Positions 18,278 to 29,442 of a stretch of 64,000 nucleotides of DNA are shown here, one piece after another. The position numbers and the translations under genes were made by a program. Position 1 is the first letter of the stretch; each line of letters starts with the position of its first letter. Source of the DNA: Neisseria viridiae. Its GTDB lineage: Bacteria; Pseudomonadota; Gammaproteobacteria; Burkholderiales; Neisseriaceae. The stretch is taken from assembly GCF_962747995.1 (NCBI RefSeq), contig NZ_CAUJAJ010000008.1:1-64000 (forward strand), written 5' to 3'. Under the pieces are notes generated by a model. It was not told the DNA's origin. It worked only from the letters and a program-made list of their open reading frames with translations, and did not search any database.

Positions 18278-18553
18278 GGGGGAGCTGTTGCCGATTGTTT
18301 GTTTAAATGGCGGTATAGTCTGATTTTGCTTTATTTGTTTGGTTTTTTGAATCAGTTGGTTATGTTTTTTGAGGAGTGGCGGTTGGGGCGTTTTGCCGGC
18401 AAGCGGTTTCAAAACAATTTGATTTATTTTTGATATTGATATAGATTATCTAAATCTTAGTGATTTATTTGGGTATTGCCTGAAATGCCGTTTGAAGGCT
18501 CAAGCAGTTTCAGACGGCATATTCCATCAGGCTGTCAAACAGGGAAAAACAAG
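18278..18553. other. iscR-lldD divergent intergenic region
   Basis: Apart from the isc promoter, the region holds an AT-rich stretch (18415-18470) likely to contain the lldD promoter and a pair of DUS-like sequences near 18485-18522. No gene is seen. Confidence 0.5.
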
Positions 18554-19726
18554 ATGAAACGTGATTTGAGCAAAATGACCTGCATCGAAGACTTGCGCCG
18601 CGTTGCCAAGCGCAAAATGCCGCGTATGTTTTACGATTACATCGATTCGGGTTCGTGGACGGAAACGACTTATCGGGAAAATACTTCGGATTTCAAAGAT
18701 ATCCGCTTCCGACAAAAGGTATTAGTCAATATGGAGGGACGCAGCCTTGAGACTAAAATGATCGGGCAGGATGTGAAAATGCCGGTGGCGATTGCGCCGA
18801 CGGGTTTTACCGGTATGGCACACGCCGACGGCGAAATTTTGGCGGCGCGGGCGGCGGAGAAGTTCGGCATTCCGTTTACGCTCTCGACCATGTCCATCTG
18901 CTCGATTGAAGACGTTGCCGAGAACACTAGCGCGCCGTTTTGGTTTCAGCTTTATGTGATGCGCGACCGCGAGTTTATGGAAAACCTGATTAAGCGCGCG
19001 AAGGATGCCAAATGTTCGGCATTGGTTTTGACCGCCGATTTGCAGGTTTTGGGTCAGCGCCACAAAGACATCAAAAACGGTCTGTCCGCACCGCCGAAAC
19101 CGACCATCGCCAATTTAATCAATCTGGCGACCAAGCCCGAATGGTGCATGAAAATGCTGAACACGGAACGCCGCACGTTCCGCAATATCGTCGGACACGC
19201 AAAAGATGTGGGCGATTTGTCTTCACTTTCTTCGTGGACGGCGGAACAGTTCGACCCGCGCTTAAGCTGGGACGACGTGGCGCGGATTAAAGATTTGTGG
19301 GGTGGCAAGCTGATTATTAAAGGCATTATGGAGCCTGAAGACGCGGAAAAAGCGGCGAAAAGCGGCGCGGACGCATTGATCGTTTCCAACCACGGCGGCC
19401 GCCAGCTCGACGATACCGTGTCCGCCATCAAGGCATTGCCCGATATTGTTTCCGCAGTCGGCAGCGACATCGAGGTTTGGATGGACAGCGGTATCCGCAG
19501 CGGTCAGGATATTTTGAAGGCGTGGGCTTTGGGTGCGAAAGGTACGATGATCGGCCGCGCGTTCCTCTACGGCTTGGGCGCGTATGGCGAAGAAGGCGTA
19601 ACCCGTGCGCTGGAAATCCTGTATAAAGAAATGGATATATCTATGGCGTTTACGGGACACCGCGATATTCAAGATGTCGATGCTTCGATTTTGAGGGGTA
19701 AAGATTGGGGTAGGGAAACGGTTTAG
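18554..19726 (+). CDS. lldD: L-lactate dehydrogenase (FMN-dependent, quinone-linked)
   Basis: 390-residue FMN-dependent alpha-hydroxyacid oxidase family enzyme oxidising L-lactate to pyruvate at the inner membrane. The start MKRDLSKMTC follows an AAAAACAAG stretch. The FMN barrel includes the conserved PVAIAPTGF segment, the catalytic His in VSNHGGRQLDD and the C-terminal GRAFLYGLGAYGEEG phosphate-binding region. Lactate is a main carbon source for host-adapted Neisseria. Length matches LldD (about 390-396). Confidence 0.96.
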   Translation: MKRDLSKMTCIEDLRRVAKRKMPRMFYDYIDSGSWTETTYRENTSDFKDIRFRQKVLVNMEGRSLETKMIGQDVKMPVAIAPTGFTGMAHADGEILAARAAEKFGIPFTLSTMSICSIEDVAENTSAPFWFQLYVMRDREFMENLIKRAKDAKCSALVLTADLQVLGQRHKDIKNGLSAPPKPTIANLINLATKPEWCMKMLNTERRTFRNIVGHAKDVGDLSSLSSWTAEQFDPRLSWDDVARIKDLWGGKLIIKGIMEPEDAEKAAKSGADALIVSNHGGRQLDDTVSAIKALPDIVSAVGSDIEVWMDSGIRSGQDILKAWALGAKGTMIGRAFLYGLGAYGEEGVTRALEILYKEMDISMAFTGHRDIQDVDASILRGKDWGRETV

Positions 19727-19740
19727 ATACTGAAAAAATG

Positions 19741-19771
19741 ATGCCGTCTGAACACAGGGTTCAGACGGCAT
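19741..19771. terminator. DUS-pair terminator after lldD
   Basis: Perfect inverted uptake sequences (19741-19752 and 19760-19771) form a 12-bp stem with an 8-base spacer region, 15 bases after the lldD stop. Confidence 0.85.
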
Positions 19772-19810
19772 TAAAATTTGGCTGTATTTTAATAATGTGT
19801 TGATTAAATA

Positions 19811-19849
19811 TTTGACAAAACACTCTTTTATAAAGGAAGTTTTGTCAAA
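19811..19849. repeat. Nested inverted repeat near the res 3' end
   Basis: TTTGACAAAAC (19811-19821) and GTTTTGTCAAA (19839-19849) are perfect inverted copies. The 17 bases between contain a second palindrome, CTTTTATAAAG. There is no T run, so this is not a standard terminator. Confidence 0.7.
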
Positions 19850-19873
19850 CGGGGCTGCCGGCAATGCACTACT

Positions 19874-22634
19874 TCATTTTTCAAGCGATGCCGCACCTAA
19901 AGGGAATGACTCCGTAAATTGTCCATTTTTCTGATGATCAGTAAAAAACGGTAAACCGATCAAACGATAATGCGGTGTATCTTTTTGCAGGATTTTATCC
20001 TTCCCATATTTCACTGTGATTGCCTCTAAAAAAGCTTCTTTCCACGAATCATTTTCCACTAAATGCCCGCCTTTCGGTTCAATGAAAATTTGGTAATGCA
20101 AAAAGCCGTCCACGCTGTCGGAAGAAGATTTTTGTTTATCTTTCAGCAATAAAACAAAGTCGGGCATAAATCCTTCACCATCGGTAAAGTTATTTAATTT
20201 AAACACTTCTTCATTACGGATTAAATGCACGTCATATTTAGATTTCAAATCGCCCAAACGCTCTGAAATAAATTGAATTAACGCTTCTTCCAAACTTGTT
20301 CCAGCAAAATTATCCATCACATACCAATCATTTTGCGTGGCAATAGCAGTTTTTATATCATCTTTTTTGACCCATTTTTGTTTTGGCGTGCCGAAAATTT
20401 CCCATAATTTTTTAGGCGTAAATTCTTTTGTACCGATAAATGGCTTATCACTTTCATTCAAATGTTTTTCAACCATTTCCAAGATTTTCAGGCAGCCTGC
20501 AAGTTTATCGTCCGGGCGAACCTGTTTGTCTTGCCCTAATCCTAAAAATTCAATTTGCCAGTCTTTCAACAATTTATTTTGCAATTCATTGCGATTTTGA
20601 ATATTGAGCTTGCTTTGCAAATGGTTGAAATGGAATAAAGATTGACTATTTTTCCCTTTGATATGTAATGCTTTATTAAAAATGTGCCACTCCATTTCAC
20701 TCATTTTTATGGTTTGAGTAAAATTATTTTGTGTGCCGATTTGTCGGGCGGTTTCATCATTTTCATCGGCTGTAAATTGCGTTTCCTGCAACAGTTGATT
20801 ACCGTGAACTTGGAATGAAAGCGTTTGCGGATTGGCTTGCAGGCTGTCTGCATTATTGCTTTTGGCGTTTGGGTTGGGGATTTTTTTATTCGCCCAAATT
20901 AACAACTCTCTAAAATCCTTATTATCGGCAAATTCAGATTTGAGTTTAAATGTTGCCAACACCTTATCATCGTCTTTTTCAGGCAAATAACCGTCTTTTC
21001 GCAACTCGTTTTTCAGTTCTGAAATATAGCGGGATTGCTCATCGTGCGTGTAATAAAACAATTCTTCCAAAATACGCAATTCGTGTTGCATATCGTTGTC
21101 AAATTTGCGTTTATTCGGCTGTTTACCTTCAAACGCAAATGGAAAATAACGCACACCGCGACCAATCAACTGCTTTTCCGATACAGTAGCGGCAGCCGTT
21201 TTGCCTGATTTTTTATTTGAACCGCCGCCGTTTTGCCCTTCATACAAACGCACAATATCAAACAAATTTAAAACGTCCCAACCTTCGGTTAATCTATCCA
21301 CCGTAAAAATGGCACGGATCGGATTATCAGCCGCTTCCAAATTATTCAGCAATTTTTCCGTTTCTCTGTCGGTTTTTTCGGTTTTGGTTTTGTTGGTTTC
21401 GGAGTTGGTAATAATCACATTGTGTTTTTGATAATTTTGTTTTACCCAATTTGCCAAATGTGCAAACTCAAAGTCATTTTCCTGCATAAATTTTAGGGCT
21501 TGTTCGGTGCGGGTTTTGCCTTGTTCGTTGGCGTTATCGCTGTCGTTTAAGCTCATTGAAAATGTCGTTAAAAACTCAAAATCATCCGCTTGCACATTTT
21601 CTACCCAATTTAAAAATGCCGAATAATCCGCCTTTGATTCATCAATCGTCTTACTTCTAAACAACATCACAGGCTTGAAATTGGCAATGCCGTATTTCAA
21701 CGCGATTTGATGGCGATACCAGGCAAACAATAAAGCGTGTAATATCCGCTCTTTCTTATTCAGCGTACTAGATACCAAATTGATTTCTTTGGTATAACCC
21801 TTTTGCAAAAACTCTTTTAAGCCAAATTTTGTGATGATTTTATCCGCATATTTTTGTTGCACTTCAGCATTTTCAGGCAGCGTAGCGGTAAATTCCAACA
21901 GCACATTTTGGCCGGGATTGCCATTTTTATTGAGCAACAATTCCAAAACCATATGCTCCCAGCCTTTGCGTTCAATTTCGGCATCGCTAGTGCGGTCGTT
22001 CATTTCCTTTTCTAAATCTAATTCGCCTTGTTTTTTGCTTTTGGTTTGCGCGTTTAAATGGTGTGCTTCATCGCCCAGCATTACAAGGTTCAAACCGTGC
22101 AAATCCGCCAATGTGGTTTGGTTTTCCCGTTCGGTGTGAATATCGTTATACAGTTTTTGAATGCTGGTAAATTTAATTTCAATGCCGTCTGAATGTGGGC
22201 TGAACGTTTCCACTTTGTGAATGGGAATTACCGTATCGCCCTGCAAAATCTTCTCGGTAAATAAAAATTTTGCGTGCGTCGGGTCAATAAAATTATTTTC
22301 CGTTTTATCCACGATATTGTTTTGATTCACAAAAAACAGAAAATGCCGATAACCCTTTTCAAAATAATACAAAATCAACGCCGCCATCATCATCGTTTTG
22401 CCGGCACCTGTTGCCATATTAAATAGCAAATGCGTTGGCTTATTTTTTAAATCAGGGAAATCGTCTAGCTCTGAAGTGCGGTCAAAAATCAAAAAGTTTT
22501 CAAGGGCAGATTTTTGCCATTCAAAAAAATCATATTTTAAGTTTTTGGAAACAAATTCAGGCATTTCAAGTAATTCAGGCTTGTATTTTTTAACCGCTTT
22601 ACGTTCATTTTCAATCACTTCAAACAAAGTTTTA

Positions 22635-22645
<11 letters not shown>
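19874..22645 (-). CDS. Type III restriction endonuclease subunit Res
   Basis: 923-residue ATP-dependent endonuclease/translocase subunit. Start chosen at MANDKTLFEV (22645), which overlaps the mod stop by 11 bases; a longer frame begins at 22672. SF2 helicase motifs are in order: Walker A ATGAGKT, DEAH box GDEAHHLN, motif III FTATLP. The C-terminus has a PD-(D/E)XK-type nuclease core, MPDFVLL followed by IFIEPKGG. The frame is intact, so cleavage is possible whenever Mod is made. AT-rich relative to neighbours, and carrying an AG-sim type uptake sequence (20487-20498), it looks imported. In the family, Res acts only in complex with Mod. Confidence 0.95.
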
Positions 22646-24693
<2,048 letters not shown>

Positions 24694-25015
24694 CGTTATA
24701 AATCCTCATCAGTCATTTTAATGTGCCATTCTTGTGTAACGGCAAATGGCTTTGCAAATAAATTCTAATAAAATCAATTCTTTGATGTCTTTGCTGTTTC
24801 CGGGGGGCGTTCGCAAAGTTGCGATAAGCGGGGCGGGTGTCCGAGTGTGTCGTGATTTTGCGGAAATATAGTGGATTAAATTTAAATCAGGACAAGGCGA
24901 CGAAGCCGCGGACAGTACAAATAGTACGGCAAGGCGAGGCAACGCTGTACTGGTTTAAATTTAATCCACTATATCAACACATTATTCAAACACAGCCCGT
25001 ATTTTTAACCGCCGT
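24694..25015. other. modA-truB intergenic region
   Basis: Just upstream of modA, minus-strand codons ending QEWHIKMTDEDL and stop (about 24701-24770) look like a 22-codon gene remnant of unknown origin. A short Correia element follows (24867-24973). No complete gene is seen. Confidence 0.45.
24867..24973. repeat. Correia element, short form (107 bp)
   Basis: Bounded by TATAGTGGATTAAATTTAAA and its inverted copy ending CCACTATA. The middle block of the long form is missing, as in the known internally deleted class. It lies between modA and truB. Confidence 0.92.
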
Positions 25016-25936
25016 TCAGGCGGCGGATGCCGCCGTGTTCATCAGGCGCAATGCTTTCAGACGGCATATTTCTTTTTGATATTCCGCCAGTCCGACAAAG
25101 CGGCCGTTTTCCGTGTAAACGCGTACCGGCGTATCGGAAGGTAGGTCTTCCTCGAAACGCGGCCGTTGTCCGCAGCGGAGCATATGGACGGCATAATCGT
25201 TTAAAACGGTTTGGGGAAAGTGTGAAACCAATACGTCGCAGGGTAGCAGCAAGCTGTCGCGTTCTGTTTCGTTCAAATTTGCCAAGGCCTCAAGCGTATG
25301 GCTTTGGGCGATGGTAAAACCGGCGGTTTCGGTGCGGCGCAGGGCGGTCAGGTGGGCGAACGTGCCGATATGTTTGGCGATGTCTTCGCTGAGGGTGCGG
25401 ATATAGGTGCCTTTGCTGCAACGCACGCTTATCACGACTTTGGGCGCGTCAAATTCGGCAATATCAATGGCGTAAATGGTGATATCGCGCGCTTTGCGTT
25501 CGATGACGATGCCTTTGCGGGCGTATTCGTACAGCGGTTTACCTTCGTGCTTGAGCGCGGAAAACATTGGCGGCACTTGGCGGATGTTGCCTGTCAGTGC
25601 TTGGCAGGCCGTCTGAAATTCGGCTAAGGAAATATCGGCGCGGGCGGTGGCAACGATTTCGCCTTCGGCATCGCCCGTGCTGCTGGCTTCGCCGAGTTTC
25701 AGTGTGGCGGTGTAGGCTTTGTCGGCATTAATCAGATATTGGGCGAACTTGGTCGCTTCGCCGAAGCAGACGAGCAAAAGTCCGGTTGCCAAAGGATCGA
25801 GCACGCCGGTATGTCCGGCTTTTTCGGCATGAAACAAACGCCGCGCTTTTTGTAGGGCGGTGTTGCTGGAAAGGCCTTCGGGTTTGTCGAGAAGAAGAAC
25901 GCCGTTGACCGGGCGTTTGGCGGGTTTATTGGTCAT
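25016..25936 (-). CDS. truB: tRNA pseudouridine-55 synthase TruB
   Basis: 306-residue enzyme converting U55 to pseudouridine in the T-loop of tRNAs. The catalytic Asp is in [16 protein letters not shown] (about residue 46). The N-terminal [15 protein letters not shown] segment and the C-terminal PUA-like extension are present. It precedes rbfA in the usual direction in reverse; the truB-rbfA neighbourhood is interrupted here by a low-GC orphan gene. Confidence 0.96.
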   Translation of the reverse strand: MTNKPAKRPVNGVLLLDKPEGLSSNTALQKARRLFHAEKAGHTGVLDPLATGLLLVCFGEATKFAQYLINADKAYTATLKLGEASSTGDAEGEIVATARADISLAEFQTACQALTGNIRQVPPMFSALKHEGKPLYEYARKGIVIERKARDITIYAIDIAEFDAPKVVISVRCSKGTYIRTLSEDIAKHIGTFAHLTALRRTETAGFTIAQSHTLEALANLNETERDSLLLPCDVLVSHFPQTVLNDYAVHMLRCGQRPRFEEDLPSDTPVRVYTENGRFVGLAEYQKEICRLKALRLMNTAASAA

Positions 25937-25959
25937 ATTAATTAGGGAATATTAATGTT

Positions 25960-25989
25960 CAGACCGTCTGAAAGGGTTCAGACGGTCTG
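25960..25989. terminator. Variant uptake-sequence hairpin
   Basis: CAGACCGTCTGAA and its perfect inverted copy form a 13-bp stem with a 4-base loop. The uptake core is changed from GCCGTCTGAA to ACCGTCTGAA. It separates truB from the orphan gene at 25994. Confidence 0.7.
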
Positions 25990-25993
25990 CGTG

Positions 25994-26518
25994 TTAGCTT
26001 AATTCTTCATTCAATAATTCACGAACAGAGTGTTTTTCATCAATTAGATCAACGCTGATTGCATCAAAGCCATTTCGTTTTAATGAGTCAAAACTAATGA
26101 TTCGACCATCAATTAAGGGGACTTGTCCTTCAGAATTGACGAAATCTTCATATTCATCTTCGTAGTTTATATTGTAATAAAGATGGATCAGAACCCGGTA
26201 AGTATACTCATCCAAATCAGTTAACGTTCTGTTTTGCTTTTGATTTGGACTATATTTGTCGCAAAACATAGCGTTATAGCCATGTTCCGCGCCATCAAAC
26301 AATACGATTTCATTGCCGCTTACAGCTTCTACCGCCACAATTTTTACCGGAGCCTTATCAGTATCGGTAATCAATCCATCAAAATGCTCTCCATAGTAAC
26401 GGATGTGGAAAGTATCTCTACCTTGGCAGGATAATGAAAAGCAACGATGCCTGCCTTCAATTTGTAGGCTATCACTATGTGCATAGGCGGCTAAATGTTC
26501 GGGAATCAGATTGTTCAT
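25994..26518 (-). CDS. Low-GC orphan protein between truB and rbfA
   Basis: I do not recognise this family. From the ATG at 26518 it is 174 residues, soluble, with no signal peptide; a TTG at 26539 is also in frame but would overlap rbfA. The sequence is acidic and rich in Tyr/Asp (for example NINYEDEYEDF), with a middle FDGLITDTDKAPVKIVAVEA segment. The DNA is markedly AT-rich beside truB and rbfA, so it looks acquired. Size, composition and solitary position resemble immunity-type genes of polymorphic toxin systems, but no toxin remnant is visible next to it. Confidence 0.7.
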   Translation of the reverse strand: MNNLIPEHLAAYAHSDSLQIEGRHRCFSLSCQGRDTFHIRYYGEHFDGLITDTDKAPVKIVAVEAVSGNEIVLFDGAEHGYNAMFCDKYSPNQKQNRTLTDLDEYTYRVLIHLYYNINYEDEYEDFVNSEGQVPLIDGRIISFDSLKRNGFDAISVDLIDEKHSVRELLNEELS

Positions 26519-26528
26519 TCTGGCAGTA

Positions 26529-26900
26529 TCAGTCTTCAACCGGTTTTTCCGCCGCCACTTGGTCGATAAGGGCGGACAGGTTCATACCGCGTTCCAAGGA
26601 TTCGTCGTATTTGAAATGCAGCTCGGGGATTTTGAACAGCTTGATGCGTTTGGCCAATTCGCTGCGGAGATGTCCGCGTGCGTGTTCCAGCACTTCTTCC
26701 GTAATTTCGCGCGCGTCTTGGTTTAAAACGGTGTAGAACACGGTGGCGTGGCTGTAATCGCGGGTAACTTCGACTTCGTTGACGGTAATGAAGCCGGCGC
26801 GGGGGTCTTTCAGTCCGGTACGGACGAGTTCGGCAAGCTCGCGCATAATTTGTTCTTTGACACGGTCTTGGCGGGCGTAGCCGCGTTGGGTTTTTTTCAT
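26529..26900 (-). CDS. rbfA: 30S ribosome-binding factor RbfA
   Basis: 123-residue KH-fold protein that binds 16S rRNA helix 1 for late 30S maturation and cold adaptation. Recognisable from the RVKEQIMRELAELV start, the DPRAGFITVNEVEVTRD strand and the PELHFKYDESLERGM C-terminal segment. Length is typical. Neighbour of truB in this genus, separated here by the orphan gene. Confidence 0.96.
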   Translation of the reverse strand: MKKTQRGYARQDRVKEQIMRELAELVRTGLKDPRAGFITVNEVEVTRDYSHATVFYTVLNQDAREITEEVLEHARGHLRSELAKRIKLFKIPELHFKYDESLERGMNLSALIDQVAAEKPVED

Positions 26901-27071
26901 GAATATCCTCAGATTTCAGATTTGGTTTCAGACGGCATTTCTGCCGCCGGGGCGGTTGCGAAGGGGCGTATTATAGCCGAATCGGCGGGATTTTAAGGTA
27001 ATACGCGGCAGGATGTCCTTGGAATCACAAGAAGGCAATACAAAGGCTTCAAGGGTATAAACATTGGTCTT

Positions 27072-27464
27072 GTGATAAGAATAAACATTTCTTGTTTTTC
27101 TATGACTTGTGGTCTAAATATACACTATGGTTTCATCGGAAAAGCGGTTGGGTTTACAGAATGGGAGTTAACAGCCGAGGCAGGAGTAGTACAGTTGAAA
27201 GATAATAATCGAAATTTGGGGGCATGGGTTTCTCAATACATTCAAAATCGGATTAGAGAACTTTGGGATGCAGATTTTTTAGCAGCTTTTGATGATGCGA
27301 GTGATAATGAAGCTATCAAAATAGGTTTCAGACTATATAATAGATATGGAGGAACTCCTTCTTTCTTAATGGCTCAAGTTATCTTGGATGAAATCTATAA
27401 ATCTTATCAAGATAACAAACCTGTAAATATCAAGAAATGCCTAAATCATCAATATTCTTTTTAA
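27072..27464 (+). CDS. Orphan low-GC gene upstream of a lipoprotein, toxin-tail-like
   Basis: 130 codons from a GTG at 27072; the frame stays open back to 26997, so the real 5' end is unclear and may be missing. The C-terminal two thirds (TEWELTAEAGVVQ, then WVSQYIQNRIRELWDADF and FRLYNRYGGTPSF) look like a folded soluble domain. No family is recognised. It overlaps the next gene by 28 bases in another frame, a coupling typical of toxin/immunity pairs. It lacks a clear ribosome site, which fits a detached C-terminal piece. Alternatives: an ordinary small gene, or a decayed one. Confidence 0.5.
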   Translation: MIRINISCFSMTCGLNIHYGFIGKAVGFTEWELTAEAGVVQLKDNNRNLGAWVSQYIQNRIRELWDADFLAAFDDASDNEAIKIGFRLYNRYGGTPSFLMAQVILDEIYKSYQDNKPVNIKKCLNHQYSF

Positions 27465-27979
27465 TTACATTCATTTTTTTGCTTTTTGGGTGTACAAGAA
27501 ATAATGTGTCGTCAGATCATCAAATGTTAGAGCATTTCAATCTCTACGAGTCTGAATTTGAGAGATTGAGAAAAATTTCTGTTAAGTACGATGGATTTCA
27601 TTATACCCCTTATGACGAAACAGATAGTACAGCCTATGTTATTTCATCTAAAGATAAAAAGGAATTGGACTCTTTAATCAAGAGACTGGATATTATTAGT
27701 ATACAGTATGATGGGATATCAGAAGTATGCTTGCTCTTTCATACATGGGGTGTTTCTATCAGCGGAGGGTACAAGGAGTATGTCTATACTCCAAATCTTG
27801 AGGATCATATAAAGAACTACGATAAAGAGGTTGCCTTAGATCCCAGCACTGAAATGTATATCGTAGAAAGAATTACGGAGGAAGATTTGGATCAAGTTGC
27901 TCAAAGATATTCTGCAAATATAGAGTTATATCGTCCTATAAAAAATGGTTGGTATATACACCTCAGTCGAGAGAATTGA
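27437..27979 (+). CDS. Putative lipoprotein, possible immunity lipoprotein
   Basis: 180-residue protein with a clear lipoprotein signal: a hydrophobic stretch ITFIFLLFGC places the lipobox cysteine at residue 19, followed by Thr-Arg-Asn. The mature part is acidic and soluble (periplasmic), with segments KVKYDGF-like, YVYTPNLEDHIKNYD and EEDLDQVAQRY. The DNA is AT-rich. It starts within the preceding frame, suggesting translational coupling and a linked function. I do not recognise the family; immunity against a membrane- or periplasm-acting toxin is inference. Confidence 0.7.
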   Translation: MPKSSIFFLITFIFLLFGCTRNNVSSDHQMLEHFNLYESEFERLRKISVKYDGFHYTPYDETDSTAYVISSKDKKELDSLIKRLDIISIQYDGISEVCLLFHTWGVSISGGYKEYVYTPNLEDHIKNYDKEVALDPSTEMYIVERITEEDLDQVAQRYSANIELYRPIKNGWYIHLSREN

Positions 27980-28091
27980 TTCTTGAGATGTATGCTATTC
28001 TTTTATATTGATAAGCACGGATATAGTTATTATACTTGGCAACCCGAACGGCGCGTGCCGTTTCTGCAACGCATACATTGTAAAGAAAGCT

Positions 28092-29336
28092 ATGTCCAAC
28101 GAAAACCGTACCTGTTCCTTTTGCGGAAAATCCAAACCACACGTCAAACATTTGATTGAGGGCGAAAACGCCTTTATCTGCGACGAATGCGTCTCAAACT
28201 GTATTGAAATATTGCATGAAGACGGAAATGACGGCACGCCTCCGGAAAGTGCCGGAGGCGTGCCGGAAGAATCCGGCAAACTGCCCACGCCCGCCGAAAT
28301 CGTCGCCAACCTTAACGACCACGTTATCGGTCAGGAACAAGCCAAGAAAGCCTTGGCGGTGTCGGTGTACAACCATTACAAACGCCTGCGCCATCCGAAA
28401 GCCGGCGATAATGTCGAATTGTCGAAATCCAACATCCTGCTTATCGGTCCGACCGGATCGGGTAAAACCCTGCTGGCGCAATCTTTGGCACGCAAACTGG
28501 ACGTACCGTTCGTGATGGCGGATGCAACCACGCTGACCGAAGCCGGTTATGTCGGCGAAGATGTCGAGCAAATCATCACCAAACTCTTGGGCAAATGTGA
28601 TTTCGATGTTGAAAAAGCACAACGCGGCATCGTCTATATCGACGAAATCGATAAGATTTCACGCAAAAGCGACAATCCGTCGATTACCCGCGACGTATCC
28701 GGCGAGGGTGTGCAACAAGCCTTGCTGAAACTGATTGAAGGTACGGTGGCCAGTGTTCCGCCCCAAGGCGGCCGCAAGCATCCGAATCAGGAATTTATCA
28801 ACGTCGATACCACCAACATCCTGTTTATCTGCGGCGGTGCGTTTGCAGGCTTGGAAAAAGTCATCCGCCGGCGCACCGAGAAAGGCGGTATCGGTTTCGG
28901 CGCGTCCGTTCACAGCAAGGACGAAAATGCCGATGTTACCAAGCTGTTCGGTATAGTCGAACCGGAAGATTTGATTAAATTCGGCCTGATTCCGGAATTA
29001 ATCGGACGTTTGCCCGTGATTGCGACATTGGAAGAATTGGACGAAGACGCGCTGATTAATATTTTAACCGAACCGAAAAACGCTTTGGTTAAGCAGTATC
29101 AAGCTTTGTTCGGTATGGAAAATGTCGAGTTGGAATTTGAAGAAGGCGCATTGCGTTCCATCGCGCGGCAGGCAATGGAACGCAAAACCGGCGCGCGCGG
29201 CCTGCGTTCCATCGTCGAACGCTGCCTGTTGGATACGATGTACCGCCTGCCCGATTTGCAAGGCTTGAAAAAAGTGGTGGTCGGTAAGGCAGTTATCGAA
29301 GAGGGCAGGGAACCGGAATTGGTGTTCGAGTCATGA
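28092..29336 (+). CDS. clpX: ATP-dependent protease ATPase subunit ClpX
   Basis: 414-residue AAA+ unfoldase feeding substrates to ClpP. Start at [14 protein letters not shown] with AAAGAAAG upstream; a longer frame from 28008 adds non-homologous residues. The zinc-binding domain (CSFCGKS ... FICDEC) is followed by Walker A GPTGSGKT, Walker [10 protein letters not shown], the pore loop region, and the sensor/[12 protein letters not shown]-terminal domain. No clpP lies nearby; in Neisseria it is encoded elsewhere. Confidence 0.97.
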   Translation: MSNENRTCSFCGKSKPHVKHLIEGENAFICDECVSNCIEILHEDGNDGTPPESAGGVPEESGKLPTPAEIVANLNDHVIGQEQAKKALAVSVYNHYKRLRHPKAGDNVELSKSNILLIGPTGSGKTLLAQSLARKLDVPFVMADATTLTEAGYVGEDVEQIITKLLGKCDFDVEKAQRGIVYIDEIDKISRKSDNPSITRDVSGEGVQQALLKLIEGTVASVPPQGGRKHPNQEFINVDTTNILFICGGAFAGLEKVIRRRTEKGGIGFGASVHSKDENADVTKLFGIVEPEDLIKFGLIPELIGRLPVIATLEELDEDALINILTEPKNALVKQYQALFGMENVELEFEEGALRSIARQAMERKTGARGLRSIVERCLLDTMYRLPDLQGLKKVVVGKAVIEEGREPELVFES

Positions 29337-29344
29337 TGGCAAAC

Positions 29345-29390
29345 AAAACCGCTTCGGAACGTTGGACCACGTTTCCGAAGCGGTTTTTTG
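29345..29390. terminator. clpX terminator
   Basis: A 15-bp stem (AAAACCGCTTCGGAA at 29345-29359 with its complement at 29373-29387) ends in a T run. Confidence 0.9.
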
Positions 29391-29396
29391 TTTCTG

Positions 29397-29431
29397 ATGC
29401 CGTCTGAAGCCTTCCCGCCTTCAGACGGCAT
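29397..29431. terminator. DUS pair between clpX and argD
   Basis: Perfect inverted uptake sequences at 29397-29408 and 29420-29431, between convergent clpX and argD. Confidence 0.8.
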
Positions 29432-29442
29432 CTGTTTTCTGC

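Noticed and set aside
24718-24942. 74-codon frame upstream of modA
   Set aside because: It spans part of a Correia element and has no ribosome site or family features.
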